Shown: positions 22,977 through 36,468, numbered from the stretch's first letter. The stretch is DNA of 64,000 nucleotides from Silene conica (GCA_029255685.2 CM055312.2:12920649-12984648); one strand, 5' to 3'. Program-made: numbers and translations. Notes: a model not told the origin generated them from the letters alone.

Positions 22977-23408
22977 TCAGACCTCATTGGCCCAAAACGA
23001 AAAATACACAGGGATGACCCCGGTTATCCGTAAAAAAGTCTTCTCAAACTCCCACCAACCACGCATCTCAGGAGAACCGCTAACGTCGGGGTGATTATCT
23101 TCATACATTCTAATGACGTCCATAATATTGCAATACACATGCATTGCCTGTTGAGATAAGACTGGGGGCTCAAGACGTATCATGTTTCTCGCTTCAGCAA
23201 GACGGCGAGTGTCAGGATGTCGAGGGTACGAACTTGCAGCTTCGTTCACTAACCGGACTGCGTCACGCCTCTTGATCTAGTAGTCGCGTTGATGTTCAAG
23301 AGATGCTTTCACCATCGGGTTTTCCGCTGCAGGGCTTGCGAGATCTGTCTCAGCTTCTGCAATCCGTTGTGAAAGCCAAGTTTCATCGTTCAACGGCATG
23401 ATTGCCAT
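22977..23408 (-). pseudogene. Unrecognised ORF convergent to the OTU-MULE
   Basis: From ATG at 23406-23408 the minus-strand frame reads MAIMPLNDETWLSQRIAEAE and runs about 143 codons to TGA at 22977-22979, with one TAG at about 23277-23279 (QRDY-stop-IKRRDAV). The second half has a Trp-rich end, EMRGWWEFEKTFLRI. No family was recognised. The length, start and coherent composition over both sides of the stop suggest a decayed second gene of the same transposon. Confidence 0.55.
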
Positions 23409-23500
23409 TCCTGAAAACAACAAAATTTAAACTATTAAAATTGAAAACATACGGTTAAAACGTAAACAAAAAACGCGAGGACACCCCATTCCCACGTCCC

Positions 23501-23560
23501 AACCCTAAACCCTAAACCCTAAACCCTAAACCCTAAACCCTAAACCCTAAACCCTAAACC
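23501..23560. repeat. Interstitial telomere-like repeat (CCCTAAA)n
   Basis: About 8.5 uninterrupted copies of the plant telomere unit CCCTAAA. It is 60 bp long and embedded in a C-rich minisatellite, so it is an internal tract and not a chromosome end. Confidence 0.97.
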
Positions 23561-23770
23561 CCACGTCCCAACCCACCCTAGCCACCCCAACCCCACGTCC
23601 ATACCCCCCACCAACGTCCCATCCCCACGTCCCTAACCCCCACCAACGCTCCCCTCCCACGTCCCTACCCCCCACCAACGTCCCAACCCCACGTCCCTAC
23701 CCCCCACGAACGCCCCCCTCCCACGTCCCTACCCCCAACAAACGTTCCCCTCCCACGCCCAACCATAAGG
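23561..23770. repeat. C-rich minisatellite, CACGTCCCTACCCCCCACCAACG type
   Basis: Imperfect units of about 23-30 bp built from CCCACGTCC, CTACCCCCCACC and AACGTCCC repeat to about 23760. A few CACGTCC words also precede the telomere-like tract. From 23771 to 24190 there is (CAA)n, an A-rich run and a GGCGGC-rich stretch without a gene. Confidence 0.85.
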
Positions 23771-24331
23771 TCTCAACCACTACCTAAAGGGGTTTTCGAT
23801 TTCTAATCAATCTAATCCTACAACAACAACAACAACAACAATAACAACCACAACAATCACAAAAACAACAATAACTACAGCAAATAACAAAAACTAAACC
23901 TAATTAACAAAATTTAAGTCTAATTAAAAGAAAAAAAAATAAAAAAACTAACCTTCTAGCACGGGTAGGCTGGTGGCGGCGGTGTTGGTGGCCTAGTGCG
24001 GCGGCGGCGGCGGCCTGGTGCGGCGGTTGTGTGAGGTGGGTGGTTGTGGGTGAAGGCTAGGGTGGGTTTGGGTTATTTGAATAAAGGGGTATTTGGGAGG
24101 GGTCAAGGGTAGTCAAGGTAATTATTATAAATTACGTCGACGATTTTTCGTAAAACGTCGACGACCTTTCGCGATTCGGTTATCGAAATATGGACCGCGT
24201 GTTTCCTGCTCAAAATCTCCCGCCATACTAAATCCAAAAAACACAAATCCACAATCCGTACAACATTTATCCTCCAATCTCAATGCTCCATCAAACACAA
24301 TCAACGTCGCACAACCCTCCTCACTTTCTCA

Positions 24332-24756
<425 letters not shown>

Positions 24757-25988
24757 TTAATTGATCAATCAATTAGTTTTGTAGGGTTAGTATGTCGTGG
24801 ATCTGGAATTAGTTTTTAAATTAGTAATTGTAGTAGTTGATGCTGTTGATGATATGTTGAATGTAATTGAAGCAAGTGTTATTACCCAATGTTTCAAGTA
24901 ATGAATATCTTGTTCTTTGTTAATTCTTGTTTTCCTCTTCTCAATTAACAGTTTGTTGAATGTTCATCAGTTGATTCAGTTACTGCTTAAGTTTGATTTT
25001 AGCATATTATTTTTGGGCTGACCTAGCTCTAATTCACTGTTGGAATTTGAATCCTAAATTCGAGAGGTTCCTCCAATCGTTTCAACTGTCTCAATAATGA
25101 GATTCAAATCCAATTCTAAGTTCCATAAGTGATTTAACGTCTTCTGGTGATTTGGTTTTGGACAGCTGAAATAATATTTTGTTGGTCTGAAATGGAAATT
25201 CGATTTTGTAAGTCTCCCGCTTTGTCTGTCTGTTGGCAATCTTGGCATCCCAATCAAAAAGACGTAGATGGTCTTCTTCATGAGGACTCCATCGTCTTCC
25301 ATGAGATGACCTCGACTGTTGGCTGCAAAGCAACAGTTAGGTTGCCTTGGTTTTGGTTATATCAGGTCTCCCTAAGTATTCTGAACTGGTATTATCATGA
25401 TTTCTGGATATCAGCTGTAGGATTTAAGGTGAAACAGTGTCAATAATCAATATCAAATGTAATGTATTAGAATGGCCGTTCTTAGGTGAATCACGCTCCT
25501 GAACACACGGATACAACTCCGCAATTATCTGAATGACAGGATCACAGGACATTAAGCATTTAAGCAATGCTTCCCAACCTTGTAATTCGTACCTTGTCTC
25601 CAACTTTCACCCCTCACATAACAACTAGATTGTGTACCATTTGCCTTGATCCAATTAGGTGAAATCGATACTAAATTATTACTCTCTGAGAGGAGGTAGT
25701 TGAAGGCTGGTAAGATTGCTTGGAAGTCAAGAGTATCTTTCTAAATTACCAAGTAATATTTATTAATTATTAAGATTATGAATAAGATTGAGCAGGGTGA
25801 CTGACAGGAGCATCAATATCAAAGTTACAAACTTGCCTCTTTTACAGTCTCCGCGACTTCAAGCGTTGTCATTTCACTTACATGTGTACAAAACTATTAG
25901 CGACCCAAGAATCCACAAAAATCTCAAGAATAAATGGCTGAAATTCTAAGCTGAAGTAGGCAAGTGTGAAGTACTGCATTGTGCGCTT
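24757..25988. other. No gene recognised
   Basis: The H4 3' flank, then a region (25050-25450) with overlapping open frames on both strands that I could not assign. The minus-strand frame containing SPEDVKSLMELRIGFESHY has the more protein-like composition. Nothing recognisable from 25450 to 25988. Confidence 0.45.
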
Positions 25989-26743
25989 AAACATTATATT
26001 TGCCAGGGTTTCCAATGTTGATTGCACCAGTATTTTCTCCTTCCATGAGTCTGATCAGACCGTTTACCTAAATGCCAGGAAAAATCAACACAGTGGATCC
26101 ATACAATCCTATACAGTAGAAACATGGAGAAGGTAGCATTTCAGAGACGTGTAACAGAAGCTACGAGTCTGGGTCAACACGGTTTCCTTCATCATAACAT
26201 CTTCTAACAGTTGACACCGTTGAAGATTGAAACAATGATTTTAACACGATTCATTTGCAACGATTTATACATACATTTTAATTACAGTAGTTACCAATTA
26301 GGTTAACATTTCTCCAGTAGGTTCCTGGTTGAGGATGCACAAGCGGATCACCAAACACCTCAGAGGTAGACGTAAGCAAAGTACTGTAAGAAATTTAAGG
26401 CGAAATAAAGATATAAACTTTGATACATAGCTCCAACAAGCTTAGCAAGTCCCAACATGTTCAGAGTACCCATCACGTTCGTCTTGATTGTCTGTAAAGT
26501 ATGCAGCATTTGACATCAATAAATATATCAGCTGTTTCAACATTAAAGCGCTTCAAAAGGAAAATGACATCCAAAAAATTTCACACGATTCATGTGCCAT
26601 GTTATTACTTACTAGTGCTGTAAGCAAATAAGATCGGTTTAGTACTCGCCTAAACAGGGCCGTGCTTGTAGAAAGTAGGGGATGCAGGACAAGCAAAGTG
26701 ATAAATTTGATCAACCTCAACCAGCGACGATTCTGTGACATCT
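25989..26743 (-). pseudogene. UDP-glucuronate decarboxylase (UXS) pseudogene
   Basis: Five exon remnants lie in the correct order on the minus strand: 26652-26743 (DVTESSLVEVDQIYHFACP), 26428-26492 (TIKTNVMGTLNMLGLAKLVG), 26294-26384 ([20 protein letters not shown]), 26163-26207 (RRCYDEGNRV) and 25989-26068 (NGLIRLMEGENTGAINIGNP). These match UXS, which makes UDP-xylose from UDP-glucuronate for cell-wall and glycan synthesis. Retained intron-like spacing means a duplicated and not a processed copy. Stops follow exons 1, 4 and 5, the donor after exon 2 reads ATGTAT, and most of the central exon after the CYDEG region is gone. N- and C-terminal exons were not found. Confidence 0.88.
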
Positions 26744-27480
26744 GCAGACAACAAAAACCGTATAAAAATTCCTACTCAAAATACCAGTGATAGTCTAAGA
26801 TGAGCAGTGAGTTGCGTACAGCTTTCTGTGACAATGCACACTGCATTCTGCAACAATAACCAGTATAAACTAGAAAGACATCTGAACAAAACGAGGGACG
26901 CACCTACCGATGTTACTGTGTCTCATAGCTCAAGTGAAACATATTGCAAATTCAGCCCAACGGAAAACTACCGCCAAATTAATGAAGCCAAAAAAATACA
27001 TCCCCGAAGCAAGACAGCTCAATTTTATAGTCTTTAGAGTTAAATTAAAGTTGAATATGACATATGCAGCATCAATGATCCATGATCAAAACTTACAGGT
27101 TCGACTGTCAGCAACGGACAAAGAAATCAACGAGTTGCTCAGAATTCGAACATGGCAAGGCCACTGTTAAGCAACATTTGAGCATTGAACAAGTTATACT
27201 ACTATCGAGTATCGACAATGGAATCCGTTAGAGAGGCAATTAAACTAACAAATGGCTACTTGTTTGAAAGTTTTGCTCAACCTAATTCCCACTACCTGAA
27301 TTCACGGAGAAGCAACGACGAAAAACTTGTATACATCATCTCCATCAAACATAAAACAGTCTTAAGTCTTAATGGACACACAATCAACATAGCACAATTA
27401 GCCAACTACAGTTTCTTCCCTTAATGCTCTACATTTTTGCATAGTACCTACCAACTAGTCAACTATATCAATTCCAAATA
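26744..27480. other. No gene recognised
   Basis: Short open frames of 60-90 codons on the plus strand (26807-27424) have no recognisable content and no splice context. Confidence 0.5.
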
Positions 27481-27651
27481 CTTCCTCCGTTTCATTTCAC
27501 TTTAAACGTTTTTCAAAATATGTGAGCTGAATCGTGTATAACTAAATGGAACAGACCAAGTACCATACCCGTCCGTCCCATTCACTTGTTTATCCTATTT
27601 TATTCTTTGTAAGGACTAAGGAGTAATTATGATTAAGACGGAGGGAGGGAG
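27481..27651. mobile_element. Stowaway-type MITE, 171 bp
   Basis: It begins CTTCCTCCGTTTC and ends GACGGAGGGAGGGAG, flanked by TA (27479-27480 and 27652-27653). The CTCCCTCCGT terminal repeat and TA target are the Stowaway signature. The right end has one additional GAGG unit. Confidence 0.75.
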
Positions 27652-28361
27652 TATAACATACTAATAGTCTAATACAATCATAATCTTAGGGTGTCATGAT
27701 TAAAAATCAAACCATGGAAAAACAATCACATATAGTTTTAGCCTGAATACAGTTAATAATGCAGTCCCATAAACTCCCTAAATCATGAAACAATTGAATA
27801 AAGTAATTGGTATTAGCAGGATAAGCAGAAAAATGTGTTCAAATTATCATCGTGAAAAGACCAATACTTATTGTGTGTGACCATCCTACGAAAAAAAGCA
27901 ATTTATGATTATTAGTGAGTTTTGTTTTTCTAGAAAGTGACCACTTTTAAAATATAAAGTTAATTTCTACCATAAAACGATTATCTTTTAGGTTGAGAGT
28001 TTTATAGTATAATTTGCGTAGCTGTATTAGATAGAGATCAAAGATTGAAGTATATATAGTGCAACACTGCAACATATGATGATATGAACACTTGAGAAAA
28101 TAAATTGAAAAAAACTAATCACTTTGACAAAATGATGATTTGATTCTAAGCATGTTTTTAAACAGTTAGCATTTTGATTATCTGTTACAGAGCAAATAGT
28201 CAAATGCATACTACATGCGTATATAAGACGGTATATGGAAAAACAACATATTTATATACAAATGGTATGATAATTGACACGTCTTAAAGTTAAGATGGAT
28301 AACATCGTCTTAAAAGAAATTTTGTGTTTTTTAGTAGTTATTTTGGTAAGCAACTAAGAGG

Positions 28362-28520
28362 GCGTTTGGTTGGGGGTCTATAAGAAAGGGAAAGGGAGAC
28401 AAATGGAACAATATTGTATTATTACTATGATACTATTTGAAGCCTGAACAAAGTAAAGTTGGAGTTATTGTATTTGACATCATTAATGTATAATAAAGCA
28501 AAGTTTCCCTTAATAATCAC
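28362..28520. mobile_element. Probable Tourist-like MITE, right end degraded
   Basis: GAGGGCGTTTGGTTGGGGG after TAA is a typical left end. The right end, AAGTTTCCCTTAATAATCACC, is a weak inverted match to the stretch after the left terminus. It stops a few bases before tRNA-His. Confidence 0.4.
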
Positions 28521-28524
28521 CAAA

Positions 28525-28595
28525 GTGGCTGTAGTTTAGTGGTTAGAATTCCACGTTGTGGCCGTGGAGACCTGGGCTCGAATCCCAGCAGCCAC
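28525..28595 (+). tRNA. tRNA-His (GTG)
   Basis: The 71-nt sequence folds as a nuclear tRNA: acceptor stem GTGGCTG/CAGCCAC, D-arm region TAGTTTAGTGGTTAGAAT, anticodon stem CCACG/CGTGG with loop TTGTGGC (anticodon GTG at 28558-28560) and T-arm TGGGCTCGAATCCCA containing the B box. No CCA is encoded and an ATTTTTT run (28597-28603) gives a Pol III terminator. No intron. Confidence 0.97.
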
Positions 28596-28897
28596 AATTT
28601 TTTAAAAACTTTCTTTTTTTCACACATACTTTTACTCTTCTTAGTTCTTGAGTTCTAGACACTTTGCTAATTCTCTGTTATTTTTGTTTTTTAATTGTAG
28701 GTATAAAACTTAATTTACATTAAACTCGACAACCAGAAATCGCGCAGAAATAACTTGTCAGCATAATATATTTCTGTACAGAAACCAAAAGAAACTGTTA
28801 ACATACGCACAATCACAGGTAATCCGTAATGCAACAATGTTCCTGTTACTGTATCATTTTACTACTGCAAACACAGGAAAGTAGGAAACCAGATAAT
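28596..28897. other. 3' flank between tRNA-His and the FUSC gene
   Basis: No gene seen; the left part holds the T-run terminator and the right part is presumably the 3' untranslated region of the minus-strand gene. Confidence 0.6.
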
Positions 28898-31869
28898 TTA
28901 ATCATATAATGCATGGATTTTACATGAAATTTCACGCAGATTAATCTGACTTTTAGGATTTTCCCATTGAACAAGTTCTTTTACTCCTTTCTCGACCTCT
29001 GCAGTTTCCTTCATCAGGTAATTCATGCAATACCCGATGGCACTGAGGCTTAGCATCATTCGATTCTTCATCTCTTCCTCGTCCTCAGAGAACTCAATCT
29101 TCTCGAACACTTCTTCTAGATGTTCGATGAACGAGACAGTGATCTTTCCGATATCTTTTTCATCCAAATTGAAAGGATTCTTGCCGGCTTTCCCTAGTTC
29201 AACATCATATGTTTTGCCATTTTTGGCAAGGTCATTCTCAAGTACTATGAGAGACTTTATTGAAATGATTTCTTGGAAGGATTTTGTAAAAGAGCCTGTT
29301 AGTTTTCCGACAAGCTTGACATCGCCATTGATCTTATCGAATACATTCATTGATCGCGTACCTTCTAGTCTTTTAATACACTCTTCTAGAACACCGATCC
29401 CATGAGCCATGAAATGTAAAAGATCAGCGATTCTTGTTAGAGAATCCAGCATCTTCTTATAAGCAGTAGAGTGAAATGGTATGAACCAAAAGCTAGGTTC
29501 CGCTTCAGCTTCACTGACATATTTCTCGAGTGCAGTCAAATTACTTTTAAGCCCTTTATTCTTCTCTTGAAGCTCTTCTTTGGACATAGCCATGAGATCA
29601 ATCGAGCACAGCGAATCTTGCAGTGTACTAAGAGTTGTACAAAGTTCGGTTTTAGCCAGGGTAGCAGCTCTAGTGGGCTGTAAGAACAGTTCTACAGTAA
29701 TAGCACAGGTCAACCCAATGAACGTTTCAATTATTCGGGCCACAGCAAAGTCGCTTGCTGGCCCAAAGTTTTTTCGGCCTAAAATGAGGACAGCACCAAT
29801 AGCAGCAGAGACTGCACCTGCCTGGCCATACATTTTGCTTTGTTGAAGAAAACTTGTGAATATGAACCAAGGTAGTAGAGCTAAAAACCGTACTTGGACA
29901 AACCTCTCGAAAATGAAACAACCTAGAACTCCATAAACATTACCAATAACCGTCCCTTGGAATTTGACATTAGTAACCTTGAATGTAGCTTCCCTAGCTA
30001 CTGCTAGACTGATCCCTACGGGCAGGCCAGCCCAAAACCCGTTTGGCTTGCTGTAATTAAGCCCAAAGAACACGGCTAATCCCAAGGAAAGCGAACATTT
30101 CAAGGCCGGGACTAGCCTATTCCGGCTGGCACTGAAAGGGAAATTGGTCCAAACCTGTTTAAGAAAAAAACCATTTGGTTGGTCCTGGTTTTCAGTGGTG
30201 TTTTTGTTTTTATCAGTTTTGGAAGTGGATGTAGGAATTGACATTGTTCTGGATTGAGTATGTAGGAGCTTCATACAAAACAAAAAGAAATAGGATGGTA
30301 AATCGGTTTCACTTGATGGGGGAGTTTGAAGTGTTTGGAGGAACCTCATGGTATTTCCTGAATTAGATTCGGGTACAGTTGAGGATTCACAGGGAATATG
30401 ACTCTTGAGTTGCTCTAAATTTTGATTAATTTGTCTCTCTAAATTACTAATCCCATCCTTCAATTCTTCATCCACCAGCGAAAAAGGCGGTGAATTGCTT
30501 AACGCAATCTCCATCCCTTTTAATGGTGTCTCTAGCCCTTGAATCCGATCCCCTGGGTTCTTGCAATAAGGCCTTAGGAAGTTCATAAGAAATCTCTCAC
30601 AGTTCATACTTTCCTGCACATAACATTGAATAAATTGTATATTAGTACCGTTCACATGTGTTTACTTTCCTGCACATAACATTGAATAAATTGTATATTG
30701 GTTGAACATAAGGTATGATATTCTGCTTACTTGTCTTGCTTTGATGCATTGAAGAAACTTCTTTGCCTTAGTAGCTAAACACTTGGCTTGAGAAATCAGT
30801 GCTTGTGAAGACACACTATCGTCTGCAGAACACGCTTTCACACAGATTTTCAGTCTTTCTGATGCGTTCTCTGCAAATAACTTGCTGTTTCTTTTTACCT
30901 GCAGTTACCAGACAAACAATTTCCTTAACATCAGCTAACAAATTTGCCTAGCTTTGTTACGTAGATGGACATAACATATGTCAGGATGATGATTTATGCT
31001 TTTGAGGCGACTTTTGAAGATTTCTAGTAAAAACACTCCCTAGCATTTGAAGCTCGTCGTAGAAGTCAGTATGGTAAAGTCATAAAGCACAGGCCGGTAT
31101 TCATAATTATGGTTTAAACCCGTGTTAGCAATCTTAGCATCAAAACTATCTTGTGGCTTCTTTTATACTAAAAAACTATATGAGCATTTTACCAAAAACT
31201 ACTGTAAACTGTGCATAAGATGTATACTAAGTTACCCTAAGTTCAGCCATGCAATAAAAGAACTAACACAAAAAGAAAAATTTAAATTCGTTATATATTT
31301 AAATTATTTACCTCGGAGGATGCAAGGTGAGGGAAAGGCAGCAACAAGGCGAAAACACAAGCCAGGGTTCCGAGAGCAGTGCTTGCAGCAACATGAACAG
31401 GATGCATGAAAGCATCAATTTGCCCAGCATCAATATATCCAATGACATATATAATAACAAGCTGGCCTAATGCGATTCTCTTGGCCACAATATGGGTCCA
31501 CTCAGGCAGCGCGATGAAAAAGGCAGCAATGGCTAAGACCAAAGAGGTTGAAGTGGTAGTTAGCCTGGTAGGCCCAACAATGGACAAACAAACAAGGGCA
31601 GGACAAACAGTTTGGATAGTGGCATACAACGCCTGCCAACAACCGCGCATTGCATCCCCTAAAGTTGCATTCGTGATAACAAGTATCACCACGACATATG
31701 AAAATGCCGGGAATGCCACTTGGTTTCTTACGGGTTCAGGGCCGTAAAGTGTTATGCACCCTACTATAATGCAAGCTATAGCTGTTCTTAAGGCTGAGTA
31801 TAGGCTCGATTTCCAAATGACTAATGTTCTATCGAATTGCTCGCTTTTAGTCATCATTGTCTTGATCAT
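28898..31869 (-). CDS. FUSC-family membrane protein, AaeB-like putative aromatic acid exporter
   Basis: Three exons, all phase 0: 31312-31869 (186 codons), 30731-30898 (56 codons) and 28898-30613 (572 codons with TAA), giving 813 residues, usual for plant AaeB-like proteins. Introns are GT-AG. The start MIKTMMTKSEQ is chosen because the soluble stretch WKSSLYSALRTAIAC follows it; an upstream in-frame ATG at 32028 would add 53 residues. Exon 1 has a set of hydrophobic helices (TAIACIIVGCITLYG ... LGTLACVFALLLPF). Exon 2 and early exon 3 are a soluble, Cys/Lys-rich segment. Exon 3 has a second membrane set from RLVPALKCSLSLGLAVFFGL to IIETFIGLTCAITVELFLQP, followed by a long helical cytosolic tail. 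Bacterial relatives export hydroxybenzoates or fusaric acid; the plant substrate is unknown. The reading frame is intact. Confidence 0.93.
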
Positions 31870-32857
31870 GATTAGAAGGAAGTTAGTTTGAGTAGAGAAG
31901 CAAGACAATGGTGAGACAACTCTTAAGGGAATGAAGATGGGTATTTGTAGTGAGGAATATATAGGATGGTTAGTGGTAACATTCTTAGTGACATTTCCTA
32001 GTGGGATCCACACTCTATTTGTTAACAAAATTCAGTTTCAACTTTAATTCCTCCCGCCCTTAATTCAGACTTTATATTAGTATCAACACTTACGTCCGAT
32101 ACTCGACACTTAAATACGAGTATGAAATATACTTTACTTTAAGAGAAAAGCATGACTTTTCGATCATATTATATTAGCCCAGTCTAAATAACATTTTGTA
32201 AAATCAAACGTCGGATAAAATAGTAAAAATGATTACGAATAGCATAAAACTAACAGATCACGGATTACCGAGAATTGTAACATGGTTACCATTCTTACCA
32301 ACTATAGTAAAGACTTAATTTATTCACTACGAAAGTGTTATCTACGTGAAGTTAATATAAGACGGTTTTACACAAGAATTTGCAGAAGTTTCTATTTGCC
32401 AAGAGAAAGTGTTGGCAACAAATAAGTATAGATAAGTTGAAGCACCTATAATATACTTGCACGATCATAATAATCATCATATCATGTGGAATTGATGGCT
32501 GAGAACTTGATCCCTATTATTCTTTCCAATAATGCAATAAGTGCAAAATAATCTAAGTTATTCATCATTCAATAATAACCATATCCTTGATCTCTATACT
32601 GTAGAGGATATTTTTTAAGGCTTCAAAATTGTCTGTATAGTTATATAATAGGCAATATTCTAGTGAATTAGAATCCAGCCTTTTGACACCTTCTACAACA
32701 TGTATGTATGCATCTTTTCTGCCAAATCTAATTTGTGGTAATTGCGAAGAGCCAGTCAATTGATACTTGTACAATTCCGCTTTACATCCCAGAAGGGTTT
32801 GTAAAATTTGATGCAAGCATCAATAGATTCGCAACAAGAATGGCTGTGTAAAACCGT

Positions 32858-33125
32858 CTTATGGTAGGTTCTAGTGATCATTTGAGGCGATATTTTAACA
32901 TTCCAACTGAGAAACATACCTTGAAACGTTGAATTTTCGCCATGTCTAATACTAAGATCATTTTCTAAGCTTTTGCCATATTCTGCATGTGTATAACTGT
33001 CTTATGGTAGGTTGTAGTGATCATTTGAGGCGATACTTTAACGTGACAGCTGAGAAACACACCTTGAAACGTTGAATTTTCGCCATGTTCTATATTAAGA
33101 TCATTTTCTGAGTTTTTGCCATATC
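32858..33125. repeat. Tandem duplication, period 143 bp
   Basis: CTTATGGTAGGTT starts at 32858 and again at 33001. Both units continue with TAGTGATCATTTGAGGCGAT, CCTTGAAACGTTGAATTTTC and GCCATGT, differing at scattered bases. No coding. Confidence 0.92.
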
Positions 33126-35474
33126 CGAGTAGTGTTCACTTTGTTTCAGAGTTGATAATTCCACTGCTGTTCTGTGTTATGCTTGAAACTGCTGCACTAC
33201 GAATGCATGCACTGAATTATTGATTTCTGCAGTAGTCATTCAAACACCAAGTTTAAAATGAAGTTCAATAGAAGATTATGTTCTTAATACTGCAATTAAG
33301 ATAAAAAACTGCATTTTATATTTTCACATATTAATAAGTACAGAGCTAGAGAGATTCAAACAACACACAATTAATTAACAAGTTCAAGAGAAAAGTAATG
33401 GAGATTAGTTGCAAGCTCCTTTTAATGATCAGATATAATTTCGACCTTGACTTTGATTGTAGGTCGCGCTCTAACACTCTAATCCTTCCAACACACGACT
33501 TCATTTTAGGCCAAAAATACAGTTCTCTTCAAGAATATTAATGTAAAACACTACACCGCACATCTAAACATCCAAAAAATTCATCTTTCTACTTATTCTT
33601 TTCAGTTATAGATTTTCTCAAGTCTCAGAATTTCCCTATTTTCTTAGGATGGATTACGGCTTACCGACCTTTTTATGGTGGAATCCTAAGACCAAGCAAC
33701 TCATCCAAATATATATTAACTTATCTATGAGCATCAGAGCATATAATAGTGAACCGTTTTCGTCTACGTAGTCCATATATACTAGTTAAGATGTCAATTC
33801 CATGGTATATTCATACAAATCTAAACTTAATCAATTAACATTATCATTCAAGTAAAATCAGGCAAACCAAACCGGTACACTAATCTATCTTATTCGAAGC
33901 GCACTTGCAGCAAGAGAGAAAAAAATGGTGAATTCACAGATCAAATTAAACAAGAGTGGATTCATCTCATCATCCACTAACATCTCATCTGTCCTTTTTG
34001 TACTTGGAAATTTGATCCTTTGAGAGGGAGCAAGGGTCAAAAAGATGATGCGAGTATGCGACGAGGCGACGGTCCTTAAATTTGTCGATTATATTACTAA
34101 TCAAAAGTTGGTTAAAGCAGAAATGTGGGTCTTTTCTTAATATAAAACACATATTACTGTTGTTCATAAGGGTGTTTGTTTATGTCATCAAAGTTTATAT
34201 ATTTAGACATCCTTCCTTTGTGGACAAGGTATACGCTTATGTAATACTTCTTAAACCCCTTTCCCCACTAAAAGCATCAACAGAAAACACGCAGTTTCCC
34301 ACTTTTTGGTGCGCTGACATCAAATAAAATGACAAAATACATCAACAGGATTCTTCCAAAACAGCAGCAGCCCCTTGCTGCTGGTTGTTGTACGAATAAT
34401 GACAGTACCTGCAACCGCTACCTTATGTCTATGTTGGATAATACTCAGATTCATGTGATAGGGGTAGCTACGAAACCACGTATACCAAGTTAACCACTAG
34501 TTTATCTAAGGTAGTTACGGGTCTTGAAAATTATTATCAGAAGTTTAAGTATCACGGGGAGTATTTGAACTTGAGTTGTTCGTTTGGTCAATTGGACTTG
34601 GACACGGCAGTAGGCACAGACCCACGACATTAACATTACTCTAGTGCTTAAAAGGTTCCCGCCTATACCGAGTTGATGCAGTTGAACATAACGTATACTC
34701 GTAACTCGTAGCTCGTAAGGCGATATCTTTGTCACAATTTAGTCCAAAAAATGGTTCCATATAATTTAAACACGAAAAAGTAGACAAGATTTAGCATCAG
34801 TAGTTGGTGTCTCAGGTTGTGGTGGGATCCAATATAAGAGAAGTAGTGGCTGAGTTTTGCTGAAAGGAATTCTTAGTTAATGCTTTAGAAATTAAAGATG
34901 CATATCATAAGATTCATAACATTGAGCGTGGGACTTCATCACTACTAAATTATATACTCATTCCGTTTCAATTAATTTTGTACATTCGATTAAAATATAC
35001 CTCATAAATATTCAAAATATATACAATCATACAGAGTAGACCAAGAATCGAGGAGAGTATAATAATATTAATACTCATTTGGTAGACCATTCTCCCGGAT
35101 GACATAAGAATTTTCCGATCGTATATTTCATAAATAAGATTTGATAAATGGTTAATGATATGACATTTAGGAATGTACAATAGATACGCAAATTAAAGAA
35201 TGCAAAATGCCACCATGCAATTACAGTATCCTTGTATTAGCTAAGACCTAACTCTCATATCATAAAGGAGACACATAATAATGTGGTACGTAATTGGTGA
35301 GCCCCAGCCACTAATAACAACTATGAGCATTCTCATGCCAACAATCTAATAACACAAACAAACCTCTACTTGTTCAAAAAAAGATCGACTACTATTAAAC
35401 ATTGTATCTTTAGTTGCATAAAATCTAGTTCACATAATTGTAAGTTTTGATTATGTCACCTAAAGAGATTAAGA

Positions 35475-35612
35475 CAAGTCTGTTTAACAGACTGTCTTGC
35501 TTGTAACGGTCACAAACTTGTAACTTCTTACAATCACCCTTTTACTTGCCTTCCTACTTGCTCTCCTACTTATTTTTTGTGAGAGGTTACAAGCTTGTGA
35601 CGAAATAATACC
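35475..35612. mobile_element. Possible MITE with CTTGTGAC/GTCACAA ends
   Basis: CTTGTAACGGTCACAAACTTG on the left and CAAGCTTGTGACG on the right form diverged inverted ends around a CTTCCTACTTGCTCTCC interior. It resembles the elements at 45388 and 53005. Limits are approximate. Confidence 0.35.
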
Positions 35613-36468
35613 ATCACTAATTTTAAAATCGATGTATTTCTCGGATTAGTGTTTACCTTTTTTGTTTAAGCTTGCGGGGTAACTTTTAATCACCTTTAGC
35701 ACATATTGTAGGAATTTATTTTCACGGTACACTTGAGCAATTGCATAGCGCGAAAATAGTGTTGCAGAACTGTAAGATGTTGCATAATTAAGGAATAGAA
35801 CCCGTAACAGAAAAAGTATCGAGTTTCAATCCCGTGAAGGAGTAGCTTTTATCTCTGGTATCAGTAAATGTTTTACATAACTTTTTTCATTTCAGCATCA
35901 AAGTTGTTCATGCGACTCCCTTAACCGTCTACCCAACACAACAAATTGCATACTTTGTTTGTACTCCGTAGGTTGGTATGGTGTAAAACACGAATTAGAA
36001 GAGAGATCATAAAAGGATCAGCTAATTGGCAAGTACCCTAATTTAACGGGATATTATAATTAATAGGACCACAAAGAAAGAAAGAAAGAACTACATCATC
36101 TGAAACCTGAAGGGTCACAATACAGTATGAATACTACTTTCTGTCAAATTCCGGTGTCGCTACTTGATTGAAACTAACCCATTTCATAGGATCAAATTTC
36201 GCAATCAGCAATTCTGGAAAGTAGAAAGTGACTTCTACAAACAAACAACTTGATCCACAAAACAAGACTCAAACAGAAAGAGTTGTCATACTTGTCAACA
36301 CAGAATGTACATTGTACGTATTATCACCAACCAGCAAACCACATTAATCTTAATTCTTTTGACGACTTCATTTTTTTCTCGGATGTTTCCGGCTCCAGAT
36401 ACATGACAATCCGGCAGGACATCTTTTGGAATGTGTGATCCTACAAAGAGGAGTGCTAAAATGGGAAG

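Noticed and set aside
25054..25446. Overlapping ORFs on both strands
   Set aside because: No family recognised, no splice context and strands cannot be told apart; left as unassigned.
29025..29846. Plus-strand ORFs across the FUSC gene
   Set aside because: Shadows of the minus-strand coding exon.
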